The notes below the pieces were generated by a model that was not told the origin of the DNA, did no database searches, and worked only from the letters and a program-made list of their open reading frames with translations. Position numbers and translations under genes: made by a program. Below, piece by piece: positions 34,670 to 42,935 of a stretch of 64,000 nt of DNA. Positions within the stretch are counted from its first letter, which is position 1. Each line of letters begins with the position of its first letter. The DNA lies in assembly GCF_001422445.1 (NCBI RefSeq), contig NZ_LMNA01000030.1, forward strand, positions 62,231 to 126,230. The letters are read 5' to 3'. This DNA comes from Pseudorhodoferax sp. Leaf274 (lineage in GTDB: Bacteria > Pseudomonadota > Gammaproteobacteria > Burkholderiales > Burkholderiaceae_C).

Positions 34670-35680
34670 TCAGCCGGCCCTGGCCTGGCGGCCGACCACG
34701 GGATAGGAGGGGTCGGTGTAGCCGGGCGTGGAGGGGTGGCCCGGGGGCACGAGGCGGTTCACGACGGCCTCGTCCTCAGGCGTGAGGGCATGGTCGAGCG
34801 CCGGAAGGTAGTCCTTCCACTGCGCCAGCGTGCGCGGGCCGGCGATGACCGAAGACACCGCGCCGCTGCCCAGCACCCAGGCCGTTGCGAATTGGGCCAG
34901 CGTGATGCCGCGGTCCTGCACGTGCGCCTGCAGCGCCTGCGCGACCTGCAGCGATTCGTCGCGGAACTCGGTCTCCATCACGCGCTTCTCGCCACGGCCC
35001 ACGCGGCTGTCCGCGGCCGGCGTGGCACCCGGCAGGTACTTGCCCGAAAGGATGCCGCGCGCGATCGGGCTGTAGGGCACCACGCCCAGCCCGTGGTGGC
35101 GGCATGCTGGCAGGATCTCGACCTCGGGCATGCGGTTGAGCAGGTTGTAGTAGGGCTGGCAGACGGCGGGGCCCGGCATGTTCAGGCGTTGCGCCAGGTG
35201 CGCGGCTTCGGCGATGCGCCAGCCGCGGAAGTTCGACAGCCCCCAATAGCGGATCTTGCCGGCGCGCAGCAGGGTGTCGATCGCGCGCAGCGGCTCCTCC
35301 AGGTCCAGCCCCTCGAAGTCGCGGTGCAGGTAGTAGATGTCGATGTGGTCGGTGCGCAGCCGGCGCAGGCTGTTCTCGACCTCGCTCATCACCCAGTGGC
35401 GCGAGTAGTGGCTGTGGTTGGGCGCATCGGACATCTTGTTGCCCAGCTTGGTCGCCACGATCCAATGGTGTCGCCGGCCGGCCAGGATCCGGCCCAGCAT
35501 CTCTTCGGACGCGCCCTGCTTGTAGACGTCGGCCGTGTCCAGGAAGTTGACGCCGTGGTCCTCGGCGTGCGCGACGATGTCGCTGGCCTCGGCCAGCGCC
35601 GTCTGGTCGCCGAACATCATCGTGCCGAGGCACAGCGTGGAAACGCGCAGGGGGCTCTTGCCGAGGGGGCGGTAATGCAT
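34670..35680 (-). CDS. Aldo/keto reductase
   Basis: 336 residues, TIM-barrel AKR. FLDTADVYKQG carries the catalytic Asp and Tyr, VATKLGNK the Lys, and IYYLHRDFEG the His; WGLSNFRGWRI and PYNLL-like PYYNLLNR, then VPYSPIARGILSGKY, are standard. It reduces aldehydes or ketones with NADPH. ATG 35680 gives the family start MHYRPLGKSPLRVS; codons further upstream are antisense to the next gene. It stands alone. Confidence 0.92.
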   Translation of the reverse strand: MHYRPLGKSPLRVSTLCLGTMMFGDQTALAEASDIVAHAEDHGVNFLDTADVYKQGASEEMLGRILAGRRHHWIVATKLGNKMSDAPNHSHYSRHWVMSEVENSLRRLRTDHIDIYYLHRDFEGLDLEEPLRAIDTLLRAGKIRYWGLSNFRGWRIAEAAHLAQRLNMPGPAVCQPYYNLLNRMPEVEILPACRHHGLGVVPYSPIARGILSGKYLPGATPAADSRVGRGEKRVMETEFRDESLQVAQALQAHVQDRGITLAQFATAWVLGSGAVSSVIAGPRTLAQWKDYLPALDHALTPEDEAVVNRLVPPGHPSTPGYTDPSYPVVGRQARAG

Positions 35681-35778
35681 GGAGGTTCCTGTATCACGAG
35701 GTTGGACGGCGCATGCCCGGCCGGCCGTCACCATAATGACGTTTCCATTCCATGGGGCATGGCCCTGGAGTTGCCGCG

Positions 35779-36324
35779 ATGAACAAGCGATGGATGTGCA
35801 TGGTAGCGGTGCTGTGGGTCGGGGCTGCCTCGGTGTCCATGGCGCAGGAGCAGGCCCAGGTGCTGTCGGCCGTGCCTGTGGTGCAGGCGCGTACGCTGGC
35901 GCAGCAGGTGTGCCGTGTCGAGCAAGAGGTGGCGCCGCAGCAGAACACCGGCACCGGCGCCTTTCTTGGCATGGCGGTGGGCGGTGTGGCAGCCAATGGC
36001 GTCGGCAGTGGCGAAGGGCGCGCACTGGCGACCTTGTTCGGTGCGGTGTTGGGTGCCCTGTGGGGTGACCGTGTCGAAGGAAGGCCCGTGCCGCAGATGC
36101 AGCAGGTGCGGCATTGCACGCTGCAAGGCGTGCTGCAGCCGCAGGTCGTCGGCTACGAGGTGCAATACGAGTACGCCGGGCTGCAGTACAGCACACGATT
36201 GCCGCACGATCCTGGCCCGACACTGGCGGTTCAGGTCACGCCTGCACCGCTGCAAGGCAGCGATTTCACGCGGGCACAGAAAAACCCGCCACGCATGGGT
36301 GGCGGAGTCTTTCGCGAAGATTGA
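35779..36324 (+). CDS. Exported protein with glycine-zipper-like segment
   Basis: 181 residues. Signal peptide WMCMVAVLWVGAASVSMA precedes EQAQ. Residues 57-95 form a Gly/Ala-rich hydrophobic stretch (GAFLGMAVGGVAANGVGSGEG, LFGAVLGALWGDR) like the glycine-zipper 2TM domain of envelope proteins such as SlyB. After it come two Cys-containing segments (CRVEQE before, RHCTLQG after) that could pair. GGAG precedes ATG 35779. The role is unknown but envelope integrity is typical of such proteins. The last codons carry a hairpin (36285-36305) that may end transcription. Confidence 0.75.
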   Translation: MNKRWMCMVAVLWVGAASVSMAQEQAQVLSAVPVVQARTLAQQVCRVEQEVAPQQNTGTGAFLGMAVGGVAANGVGSGEGRALATLFGAVLGALWGDRVEGRPVPQMQQVRHCTLQGVLQPQVVGYEVQYEYAGLQYSTRLPHDPGPTLAVQVTPAPLQGSDFTRAQKNPPRMGGGVFRED

Positions 36325-36354
36325 AACGTACTGGCAGCGCGATCGCTGCCGGGC

Positions 36355-36588
36355 TCAACGGGCGAGCAACTCGTCCAGTTCCTTGCACGAGGGTGCGCAG
36401 ACGGCTTGCGACTTGCCGATGACCTTGCGCGTGCCCAGTTGGGAACGCAGGCGGTGCTTGCCGCACAAGAAGCATGACATCGTGGAGCCGCCCATCGACG
36501 TACCTGCGGTGAAGGGCGAACCGGAGACCTTGGTCTTGTAGCGTAGCCCGTCAGCCAAGATTGCGGTTTTCACTTCAGCTTTGGCCAT
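36355..36588 (-). CDS. Small cysteine-rich protein, possible zinc ribbon
   Basis: 77 residues, not recognised. It has two Cys pairs, SCFLCGK (CxxC) and VCAPSC (CxxxC), 26 residues apart, with Lys/Arg-rich sequence between, consistent with a small zinc-binding or nucleic-acid-binding fold. No signal peptide. The ATG overlaps the end of the upstream minus-strand gene by 14 bases, so they are probably coexpressed. Confidence 0.62.
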   Translation of the reverse strand: MAKAEVKTAILADGLRYKTKVSGSPFTAGTSMGGSTMSCFLCGKHRLRSQLGTRKVIGKSQAVCAPSCKELDELLAR

Positions 36589-36922
36589 TGGCGGAACTCT
36601 CCCTGGGTATTTGCATTGCGCGCTGGATCACGGTCCTGGCCTGCTGCTCGGCTGCCACGGATGCATCCAATGGCGAGCGACACAGGCCAGCGACCTCGTA
36701 ACGCGTATTTTCGTACAACTCTGAGGCTGCTGGATGTTCGGCCAGCAAATCCCGCAGTGCATCGCTCGGTTTCGCCGTGCGCAGCGCTGCATCCAACCGT
36801 GCCACGACGGCCCGGTACTGTGCGGCATCGACCGGAATGGCACTGTGTTCGAGCCGCTCCAGCAATGCAGCCAGGACGCGGACCGGTGCGAGTTCGGAAA
36901 GGGTGGAGTGCGAGGTCTTCAT
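36575..36922 (-). CDS. Hypothetical helical protein
   Basis: 115 residues from ATG 36922, mostly predicted helix (VRVLAALLERLEHS, YRAVVARLDAALR), no known motif, no signal or membrane segment. Starts at ATG 36934 or GTG 36946 are also possible; none has a clear ribosome site. It overlaps the small Cys-rich gene by 14 bases. Confidence 0.55.
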   Translation of the reverse strand: MKTSHSTLSELAPVRVLAALLERLEHSAIPVDAAQYRAVVARLDAALRTAKPSDALRDLLAEHPAASELYENTRYEVAGLCRSPLDASVAAEQQARTVIQRAMQIPRESSANGQS

Positions 36923-36975
36923 GCTGTTGAACATGGGGCCGGACACTGCCGATGCAAGCGCTGCAACAAAGCGAA

Positions 36976-37003
36976 AGGCCCCGCATCCTGGGACACGGGG
37001 CCT
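36976..37003 (-). terminator. Terminator of the tRNA-Asn genes
   Basis: On the minus strand AGGCCCCG, twelve bases, CGGGGCCT, then TTTCGC. An 8-bp GC stem 10 bases after the second tRNA, ending with a short U run. Confidence 0.72.
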
Positions 37004-37012
37004 CGTCTTCTC

Positions 37013-37088
37013 TGGCTCCTCAACCTGGGCTCGAACCAGGGACCTACGGATTAACAGTCCGGCGCTCTACCAACTGAGCTATTGAGGA
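37013..37088 (-). tRNA. tRNA-Asn (GTT), second copy
   Basis: 76 bases including an encoded CCA end. Acceptor TCCTCAA pairs with TTGAGGA, D-loop AGCTCAGTTGGTAGAGC, anticodon loop CTGTTAATC with GTT, and T-arm GGTTCGAGCCC. Identical to the copy 17 bases upstream. Confidence 0.97.
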
Positions 37089-37105
37089 AAAGATCGGTGA
37101 ATTTC

Positions 37106-37181
37106 TGGCTCCTCAACCTGGGCTCGAACCAGGGACCTACGGATTAACAGTCCGGCGCTCTACCAACTGAGCTATTGAGGA
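37106..37181 (-). tRNA. tRNA-Asn (GTT), first copy
   Basis: Identical 76-base tRNA-Asn with encoded CCA, anticodon GTT. It is first in transcription order; a perfect TATAAT lies 14 bases upstream. Confidence 0.97.
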
Positions 37182-37194
37182 ACGGAAGCCCATG

Positions 37195-37200
37195 ATTATA
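37195..37200 (-). promoter_or_regulatory. -10 box of the tRNA-Asn operon
   Basis: On the minus strand, a consensus TATAAT ends 13 bases before the first tRNA base. No good -35 hexamer is seen at 17 bases. The same stretch lies in the loop of an 8-bp inverted repeat (GAAGCCCA/TGGGCTTC) that could help end TonB receptor transcription. Confidence 0.6.
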
Positions 37201-37234
37201 GCGTTATTTTTCTGGGCTTCTGCAGGCGCTGCGC

Positions 37235-39358
37235 CTAGAAATCGGCCTGCATGGCAAGCCGTAGCGTGCGCGGGGCACCGGTGAACAGGTAGACGTGGCC
37301 GAACTGGGTGGGCGATTCCTTGTAGTAGCGGCGGTCCAGCAGGTTCTCGACGCCCAGCGTCCAGTGCGTCGCCACGCCCCCGAGCTGGGTCGCATAGCGC
37401 AGGGCGGCGTCGAAGCGGGTCCACGACGGCAGTTCGACCGAGGCATCGGTGAGCACGGAGCGGCGACCTTCGTGCACCACCGTGCCGTCCACGGCCAGTC
37501 CGGGCACGCTGGGCACCGCATACGAGGCCCGCCCCCGCAAGACCAACTTGGGCACGTTCACGGGGCGCGTGCCATTGATGGCGGTGTCCACGCTTCCGCG
37601 GCGCTTGGCGTCGAGCACGGTGGCGCCACCGTCCAGCCGCCACGGGCCGCCACGCCAGCCCAGCGTGCCCTCCAGGCCCTGGTGGACGGCTTCGCCGTCG
37701 TAGGCGCCCGTGCAGTTGCCGCAGGTTTCGATGTTCGTCACCGGGCGGACGATGCGGAACAAGGCAAGCTGCCAATCCCACGCGGCATCGCCCCCCTTGG
37801 CGCCGATCTCCTGCTGGCGCGACTTGCGCACTGGCAGTGCCACGCCCGGGTTCAAGTACTGGCTGCTCTTGTTCGGCACCAGATACGACTCCACGCCCTG
37901 GCCATAGCTCGCGTAAAGCAGGGGGCCGCCCTGGATCTGGTAACTCAACGCCAACCACGGCGTGGTCAGGCTGGAGTCGTAACCGGTGGGGCGAGAGCCG
38001 TCGGTGCGGACGCTCTCGCGGTCCAGGCGCGTGTGGCGCAGGCCCAGCCAGGTGGTCCACTGCGGCGACCAGCGCACAGTGTCCTGGAGCGAGAGTTCCA
38101 GCGAGCGCTCATCGCGGTTCGTGTTGAAGTCTGTCAGCGACGGGTCGGGCGATGTGACGGCCGAACCATTCACATTTCCTTCTCCCACGTAGTTGTAGGC
38201 CTGGTCCTGGAAACGGTTGCGCACGCGGGAGGACAGCAGTCCGGCGGACAGGTCGTGCGCGATGCTGCCCGTCGTGAGCTTGCCCTTGAGCTTGACCTGC
38301 GCAGCGGTCAGCCGGCGTCGCTCGTTCTCGCTGCGGAAGTCGTACATGTCGTAGGTACCGTCGCTGCAATAACGGTCGTAGTTGCCTTCCGCATCGCAGC
38401 CGAACGCATACGCCAACCGGTCGTCCGTCTTCAACCGCTGCTGCCCCAACTGCGCCGACCAGCGCCAGTCTGCGTTCAACGCCTGCTCGATGCGCAGCGT
38501 GCCCGTCAGCGCACCGAACACCGAGGGCTGCGACCACGGCTGGTTGTTCAGGTTCAGGTGCGGGCTGGGCACGGGGGGCAGCACGTTGCCCAGCAGGCTG
38601 TAGCCGGCCTGGCTGGGCTGCGACTTGCGGCTCCATTCGACCTCGGCCTCCACCAGCGTGTCGCGGCCCACACGCCAGTCGGCAGCCAATGCCACCAGGC
38701 TGCGCCGGCCATCGAGGTCGTCGACGCGCGGGCGCAGCGTTTCGTGCGCCACGTTGAAGCGGTAGCCGAACACACGGTCCACGCCGAAGCGCCCGCCCAG
38801 GTCGACCGCGCCCAGCACGCCGCCACGGCCGGACACTTCCACGGTCGCGCTGCGCAGGTCCTTCTCCGTCGGCCGCTTGACCACGTAGTTCACCAGCCCA
38901 CCCGGCGCGCTGGTGCCGGCCTGGATGCCACTGGTGCCCTTGAGGATTTCGATGCGCTCCTTGTTGTCCAGCGGGATCGAGGTCTCGGCGCTGATCGGCA
39001 GTCCCTCGCGCCGGTAGTTGAAGCGGTTGTCCAGCGTGAAGCCGCGGATGCTCAGGTAGTCCCAGTAGCCGGGCGAGTTGTAGGCGTCGGTGACCGACGC
39101 GTCGAACTGCGTCAGGTCGGCCAGCCGGCGCGCACCGCTGGCCTGCAGCGCCTGGGCGTCGACCACGGTGGCCGACAGCGGAAGTTCACGCAGCGGCTGC
39201 TCGCCGAAGCCGGTCACGTCCGCTTGCGGCAGTTGCTTGCCGGCTTCGACGCTCACGGTGGGCAGCGTGGGGGTTGCGGTCTGGGCGCTCGTCGCCGAGG
39301 CGAACAGCAGCGCCGCAGCGCCCGCCAGGGCATGCGGTCTGAAGGAAAAACGGTTCAT
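37235..39358 (-). CDS. TonB-dependent outer-membrane receptor under TPP riboswitch control
   Basis: 707 residues. Signal peptide to about Ala25, then plug domain with LPLSATVVDAQALQ, LSIRGFTLDNRFNYRREGLP and ERIEILKGTSGIQAGTSAPGGLVNYVVKRP, all of the siderophore-receptor type. The long barrel ends LRLAMQADF with the terminal Phe needed for outer-membrane assembly. No TonB system or siderophore genes are nearby. Because a TPP riboswitch precedes the gene, it more probably imports thiamine, its phosphate or a precursor than iron. ATG 39358 is chosen by the signal peptide. Confidence 0.9.
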   Translation of the reverse strand: MNRFSFRPHALAGAAALLFASATSAQTATPTLPTVSVEAGKQLPQADVTGFGEQPLRELPLSATVVDAQALQASGARRLADLTQFDASVTDAYNSPGYWDYLSIRGFTLDNRFNYRREGLPISAETSIPLDNKERIEILKGTSGIQAGTSAPGGLVNYVVKRPTEKDLRSATVEVSGRGGVLGAVDLGGRFGVDRVFGYRFNVAHETLRPRVDDLDGRRSLVALAADWRVGRDTLVEAEVEWSRKSQPSQAGYSLLGNVLPPVPSPHLNLNNQPWSQPSVFGALTGTLRIEQALNADWRWSAQLGQQRLKTDDRLAYAFGCDAEGNYDRYCSDGTYDMYDFRSENERRRLTAAQVKLKGKLTTGSIAHDLSAGLLSSRVRNRFQDQAYNYVGEGNVNGSAVTSPDPSLTDFNTNRDERSLELSLQDTVRWSPQWTTWLGLRHTRLDRESVRTDGSRPTGYDSSLTTPWLALSYQIQGGPLLYASYGQGVESYLVPNKSSQYLNPGVALPVRKSRQQEIGAKGGDAAWDWQLALFRIVRPVTNIETCGNCTGAYDGEAVHQGLEGTLGWRGGPWRLDGGATVLDAKRRGSVDTAINGTRPVNVPKLVLRGRASYAVPSVPGLAVDGTVVHEGRRSVLTDASVELPSWTRFDAALRYATQLGGVATHWTLGVENLLDRRYYKESPTQFGHVYLFTGAPRTLRLAMQADF

Positions 39359-39451
39359 TGCCACAACGCTTTCGACGTCATAGCAGGTCGGCCTGCCGGA
39401 TCGTGGCGGCCGCTCTTGTCGCCACCGGGGCGGTGGCGCGGCCAATCTGGT

Positions 39452-39562
39452 CAATGCTTCCCTGCGCGAGGATTACCTCAAACCCGCCGTGTGCACGGCG
39501 GTACAGGTTCGAAGGGTTTCATCTCAGCCCGCCCGGTTTCCCGGGCCAGCACCCCTAGCGAG
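39452..39562 (-). promoter_or_regulatory. TPP (THI-box) riboswitch
   Basis: Read on the minus strand the element has CTAGGGGTGC, the invariant GCTGAGATGAAACCCTTCG, GAACCTGTACC, GGTAATCCTCGCGC and GGGAAGC in the right order and spacing, i.e. the P2/P3 and P4/P5 arms of the TPP aptamer. Between it and the receptor ATG lies a GCCACC/GGTGGC hairpin (39421-39437) with no U tract, so control may act on translation or by a weak terminator. TPP binding should switch the receptor off. Confidence 0.93.
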
Positions 39563-39677
39563 GCGCGGATTGTATGCGTGGCCTTCAGGCGCCGCGCCGC
39601 AGCCCGGCATGCAAACACGGCATGCCGTGTCCGCGGACGCGCTCCTACACTGGCGCGTCTTTGACCAGGAGTACCGC

Positions 39678-41093
39678 ATGAGCACCCCCGCGTACCGCAT
39701 CGAGCACGACCTGTTGGGCGACCGCGAGGTGCCGGCCGACGTCTACTACGGCGTGCACACGCTGCGCGCGGTGGAGAACTTCCCGATCACGGGCACCGCG
39801 ATCTCGATCTACCCCGAACTCATCAAGGCGCTGGCCTGCGTGAAGCAGGCGGCGGCCCACGCCAACCACGAGCTGGGCCTGCTGGACGAGGTGCGCTGCA
39901 ACGCCATCTCCGCCGCCTGCGACGAACTGCTGGCCGGACGGCTGCACGAGCAGTTCGTGGTCGACGTGATCCAGGGCGGCGCCGGCACCTCGACCAACAT
40001 GAACGCCAACGAGGTCATCGCCAACCGCGCGCTCGAACTGCTGGGCCATGCCAAGGGCCAGTACCAGCACCTGCACCCCAACGAGCAGGTCAACATCGGC
40101 CAGAGCACCAACGACGTCTATCCCTCGTCGCTCAAGATCGCCACCTGGTTCGGCATCGCCGGCCTGGTCGATGCGATGGAGGTGCTGCGCCAGTCCTTCG
40201 CGCGCAAGGCCGAGGAGTTCAAGGACATCCTGAAGATGGGCCGCACCCAGCTGCAGGACGCCGTGCCCATGACGCTGGGCCAGGAGTTCGGCACCTACGC
40301 CGTGATGATCGAGGAAGACCAGCATCGCCTGCGCGAGGCGGTGCTGCTGATCTGCGAGATCAACATGGGCGCCACGGCCATCGGCACCGGCATCACGGCC
40401 CACCCGGACTATGCGCCGCTGGTGCTCAAGCACTTGCAGCGCATCACGGGCATCCCGCTGGTCACCGCGCCCAACCTGATCGAGGCCACGCAGGACTGCG
40501 GCGCCTTCGTGCAGCTGTCGGGCGTGCTCAAGCGCGTGGCGGTCAAGCTGTCGAAGATCTGCAACGACCTGCGCCTCTTGTCCAGCGGCCCGCGCGCGGG
40601 CCTGAACGAGATCAACCTGCCGGCCATGCAGGCGGGCTCCAGCATCATGCCGGGCAAGGTCAACCCGGTGATCCCCGAGGTGGTGAACCAGGTGGCGTTC
40701 GAGGTGATCGGCAACGACATCACCGTCAGCTTCGCGGCCGAGGCCGGGCAGCTGCAACTGAACGCCTTCGAGCCCATCATCGCGCACAGCCTGTTCAAGA
40801 GCGTGGCGCACCTGCGCAGCGCCTGCCTCACGCTCGCCTCGCGCTGCGTGGACGGCATCACCGCCAACACCGAGCACCTGCGCGGCCTGGTCGCCAACTC
40901 CATCGGCATCGTGACCGCGCTGAACCCCTACATCGGCTATGCCAACGCCACGGCCGTGGCGCAGGAGGCGCACGCCACGGGCGGCAGCGTCTATGCCATC
41001 GTGCTGGCCAAGGGCCTGCTGACCAAGCAGCAGCTCGACGAGATCCTGCGGCCCGAGGTGCTCACGCGGCCCACACCTCTGGCGCGGCCCTGA
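39678..41093 (+). CDS. aspA: Aspartate ammonia-lyase
   Basis: 471 residues, fumarase/aspartase superfamily. The N terminus YRIEHDLLGDREVPADVYYGVHT and QGGAGTSTNMNANEVIANRA are aspartase signatures, and GSSIMPGKVNP is the superfamily loop with the catalytic Ser. It splits L-aspartate into fumarate and ammonia. An in-frame open region upstream was rejected because family similarity starts at ATG 39678. A GC hairpin follows the stop. Confidence 0.95.
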   Translation: MSTPAYRIEHDLLGDREVPADVYYGVHTLRAVENFPITGTAISIYPELIKALACVKQAAAHANHELGLLDEVRCNAISAACDELLAGRLHEQFVVDVIQGGAGTSTNMNANEVIANRALELLGHAKGQYQHLHPNEQVNIGQSTNDVYPSSLKIATWFGIAGLVDAMEVLRQSFARKAEEFKDILKMGRTQLQDAVPMTLGQEFGTYAVMIEEDQHRLREAVLLICEINMGATAIGTGITAHPDYAPLVLKHLQRITGIPLVTAPNLIEATQDCGAFVQLSGVLKRVAVKLSKICNDLRLLSSGPRAGLNEINLPAMQAGSSIMPGKVNPVIPEVVNQVAFEVIGNDITVSFAAEAGQLQLNAFEPIIAHSLFKSVAHLRSACLTLASRCVDGITANTEHLRGLVANSIGIVTALNPYIGYANATAVAQEAHATGGSVYAIVLAKGLLTKQQLDEILRPEVLTRPTPLARP

Positions 41094-41100
41094 GCGCTGG

Positions 41101-41120
41101 CGGTCCGCCTCGGCGGACCG
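41101..41120. terminator. Hairpin between convergent aspA and M23 peptidase genes
   Basis: CGGTCCGCC, two bases, GGCGGACCG: a perfect 9-bp stem seven bases after the aspA stop and just before the M23 stop. No U run, so termination strength is uncertain. Confidence 0.6.
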
Positions 41121-41123
41121 GCT

Positions 41124-41990
41124 TCACGCCGGGATGAACAGGGCCGGGTCCACCATCGCCCGGTTCAGCATCACCGACCAGTGCAAGTGCGGCCCGGTCA
41201 CGCGGCCGGTGGCGCCGACGGCGCAGAACGCATCGCCCGCGCGCAGCTGGTCGCCCGGCTTCACGTCCATCGCGCTCAGGTGGCAGTACATGCTGAGCAG
41301 CCCCGCGCCGTGGTCCAGCCACACCGTGCCGCCGTTGAAGAAATAGTCGCCGACGTCGACCACGCGGCCGTCCAGCGGCGCGCGCACCGGCGTGCCGGTG
41401 GCCGCGGCAATGTCCATGCCGCTGTGCGGATTGCGCGCCTGGCCGTTGAACACGCGGCGCAGGCCGAACGAACTGGAACGCCGGCCCGGCACGGGCACCT
41501 GCATCTGCAGCTGCCGGGGCACGCCCGGGCTGAAGGTGGCCATGACGCCGGCCAGGTGCTCGCGCTCGCGCTCGTAGCGGGCCTGGTCCTCGGGCGACAG
41601 GTCCACCGTGCGCGGCGAGACCGTCAGGCGCTGCTCCTGGTACTTCTTGGGCGCGATGCGGTAGGGCAGGCGGCGCGGCGGCTCGCCGGCCTCGGCCACG
41701 GTGATCGAGGCCTCGCCCGGCCGCGCGGCGAGCGCGATGCCGACCACGGCGGTCCACTCGATGGCGTCGCCGACGACCAGCAGCGGCACCTCGCCGGCAT
41801 GGGCCTGTGGGCGCGTGGCCGATGGCCCCAGCGACAGGCGCGCCACGCCACCGGGCACGGCAGCGGGACGCGGCCAGACATCGGGCGGTGGCGGCAGTTG
41901 TTTCCTGGCGGGCGCGGCCCCCAGTGCGGGCAGGGCGAGCAGGCTGGCGGTACCGAGCAGGGCGGTTCGACGGGATGGGTGGGAGGGCAT
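41124..41990 (-). CDS. M23-family peptidoglycan endopeptidase
   Basis: 288 residues. An N-terminal Arg-rich signal (SRRTALLGTASLLALPALGAA) suggests Tat- or Sec-type export. A middle domain resembles the N-terminal domain of LasA/YebA-like peptidases (YQEQRLTVSPRTVDLSPED). The C-terminal lysostaphin-type domain has NPHSGMDIAA (zinc His and Asp), GLLSMYCHL and GPHLHWSVM (catalytic HxH). It should cut peptide cross-links in the cell wall. ATG 41990. Confidence 0.9.
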   Translation of the reverse strand: MPSHPSRRTALLGTASLLALPALGAAPARKQLPPPPDVWPRPAAVPGGVARLSLGPSATRPQAHAGEVPLLVVGDAIEWTAVVGIALAARPGEASITVAEAGEPPRRLPYRIAPKKYQEQRLTVSPRTVDLSPEDQARYEREREHLAGVMATFSPGVPRQLQMQVPVPGRRSSSFGLRRVFNGQARNPHSGMDIAAATGTPVRAPLDGRVVDVGDYFFNGGTVWLDHGAGLLSMYCHLSAMDVKPGDQLRAGDAFCAVGATGRVTGPHLHWSVMLNRAMVDPALFIPA

Positions 41991-42034
41991 GCGCCGATTG
42001 TGGCGGCCGCGCCAATATCCTCCCAGGCTGGCGC

Positions 42035-42721
42035 TCAGCCGACCGCGCCCGTCTCTGCCAGCCGGCGCGCGTAGACCGCCAGCACGATGCGCTCCGAATG
42101 GACGAGATAGTCCTGCAGCGTGGTGGCAGCCTCGGCGTAGCGGCCGGCCTCGGTCGCTTCCAGGATCTTCACGTTCATGTCGACATAGGGCGCGTGCAGG
42201 AACTCGGCGTCCTGCAACAGGCCGAAGGCCAGCCGCAGCTCGGCCAGCACCGGCGCGAACATGCCGTTCAGCCGCTCGCTGTCGGCCAGCTCGACCACGG
42301 CCATGTGGAATTCCATGTTGGCCGTGCCGACGGCCGGCCAGTCGCCCGTCTCGCGCGCGCGCAGCGCGGCCTGCACGGCCGTGCGCATGCGCTTCTTGGC
42401 CGGGTGGCGCGGGTAGGCCTGTGCCAGCGCCTGGCACTCGATCAGCCGGCGCACACGGTAGATGTCGATGATGGACGCGATGCTGGGGATGGCCACGAAC
42501 ACCCCACGGTTGGGCGCGTGCTTGACCAGGCCGTCCTTGGCGAGCGTGCGGAACGCCTCGCGCAGCGTGTTGCGCGACACGCCCAGATCGTCGCTCAAGG
42601 CCTGCTCCGACAGGCGCTGGCCCGGCGCGAACACGCCCTGCGTGATGCTCTGGCGCAACTGCTCGACAACGCGTTCGCTCAGGGTTTCGGCGGGCAGGGC
42701 GGGCGGGGTGGCGGTGGTCAT
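42035..42721 (-). CDS. GntR/FadR-type (FCD) regulator of the pyroglutamate operon
   Basis: 228 residues. The winged helix has LSERVVEQLRQSI, GQRLSEQALSDDLGVSRNTLREAFRTLAKDGLVKHAPNRGVFV, and the FCD domain has EFHMAVVELADSERLNGMF and AEAATTLQDYLVHSER. It is divergent from the DUF969-DUF979-pcp operon, with three similar dyads between the genes, so it likely represses or activates that operon according to pyroglutamate or a related acid. ATG 42721 is chosen; starts at 42742 and 42808 are possible. Confidence 0.88.
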   Translation of the reverse strand: MTTATPPALPAETLSERVVEQLRQSITQGVFAPGQRLSEQALSDDLGVSRNTLREAFRTLAKDGLVKHAPNRGVFVAIPSIASIIDIYRVRRLIECQALAQAYPRHPAKKRMRTAVQAALRARETGDWPAVGTANMEFHMAVVELADSERLNGMFAPVLAELRLAFGLLQDAEFLHAPYVDMNVKILEATEAGRYAEAATTLQDYLVHSERIVLAVYARRLAETGAVG

Positions 42722-42802
42722 GCGGTGGGGATCCTGCGGCATTGCGGAGATCGGCTCGGGCCGCGGTTGTAACAGACCCACGGCGGCAACCGCCCCTGTT
42801 TT

Positions 42803-42915
42803 GTTCAACGATATAGGGTTAGTCCGGATCTTCTTGTGCAGGGGTGCCGCGAGAATCCAGAAAATTGTTCAACAAAACAATTTTTAAGTAGATCAAAATA
42901 CATTGATCGTTGAAC
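42803..42915. promoter_or_regulatory. Three GntR-type operator-like sites
   Basis: The divergent region holds a perfect dyad TTGTT-C-AACAA (42865-42875) and two related sites: GTTCAACGAT at 42803 and its exact complement ATCGTTGAAC at 42906-42915. FCD regulators bind dyads of the form TNGTNNNACNA. The first site is nearer the gntR start, the last two lie before the operon start. Confidence 0.65.
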
Positions 42916-42935
42916 GTTCTGGCAGGAGCTTACGT

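Noticed and set aside
37186-37222. Inverted repeat GAAGCCCA/TGGGCTTC as a riboswitch or attenuator
   Set aside because: The loop is about 20 bases and contains the tRNA promoter -10; more likely a weak end of the receptor transcript or coincidence, so not listed as a separate terminator.
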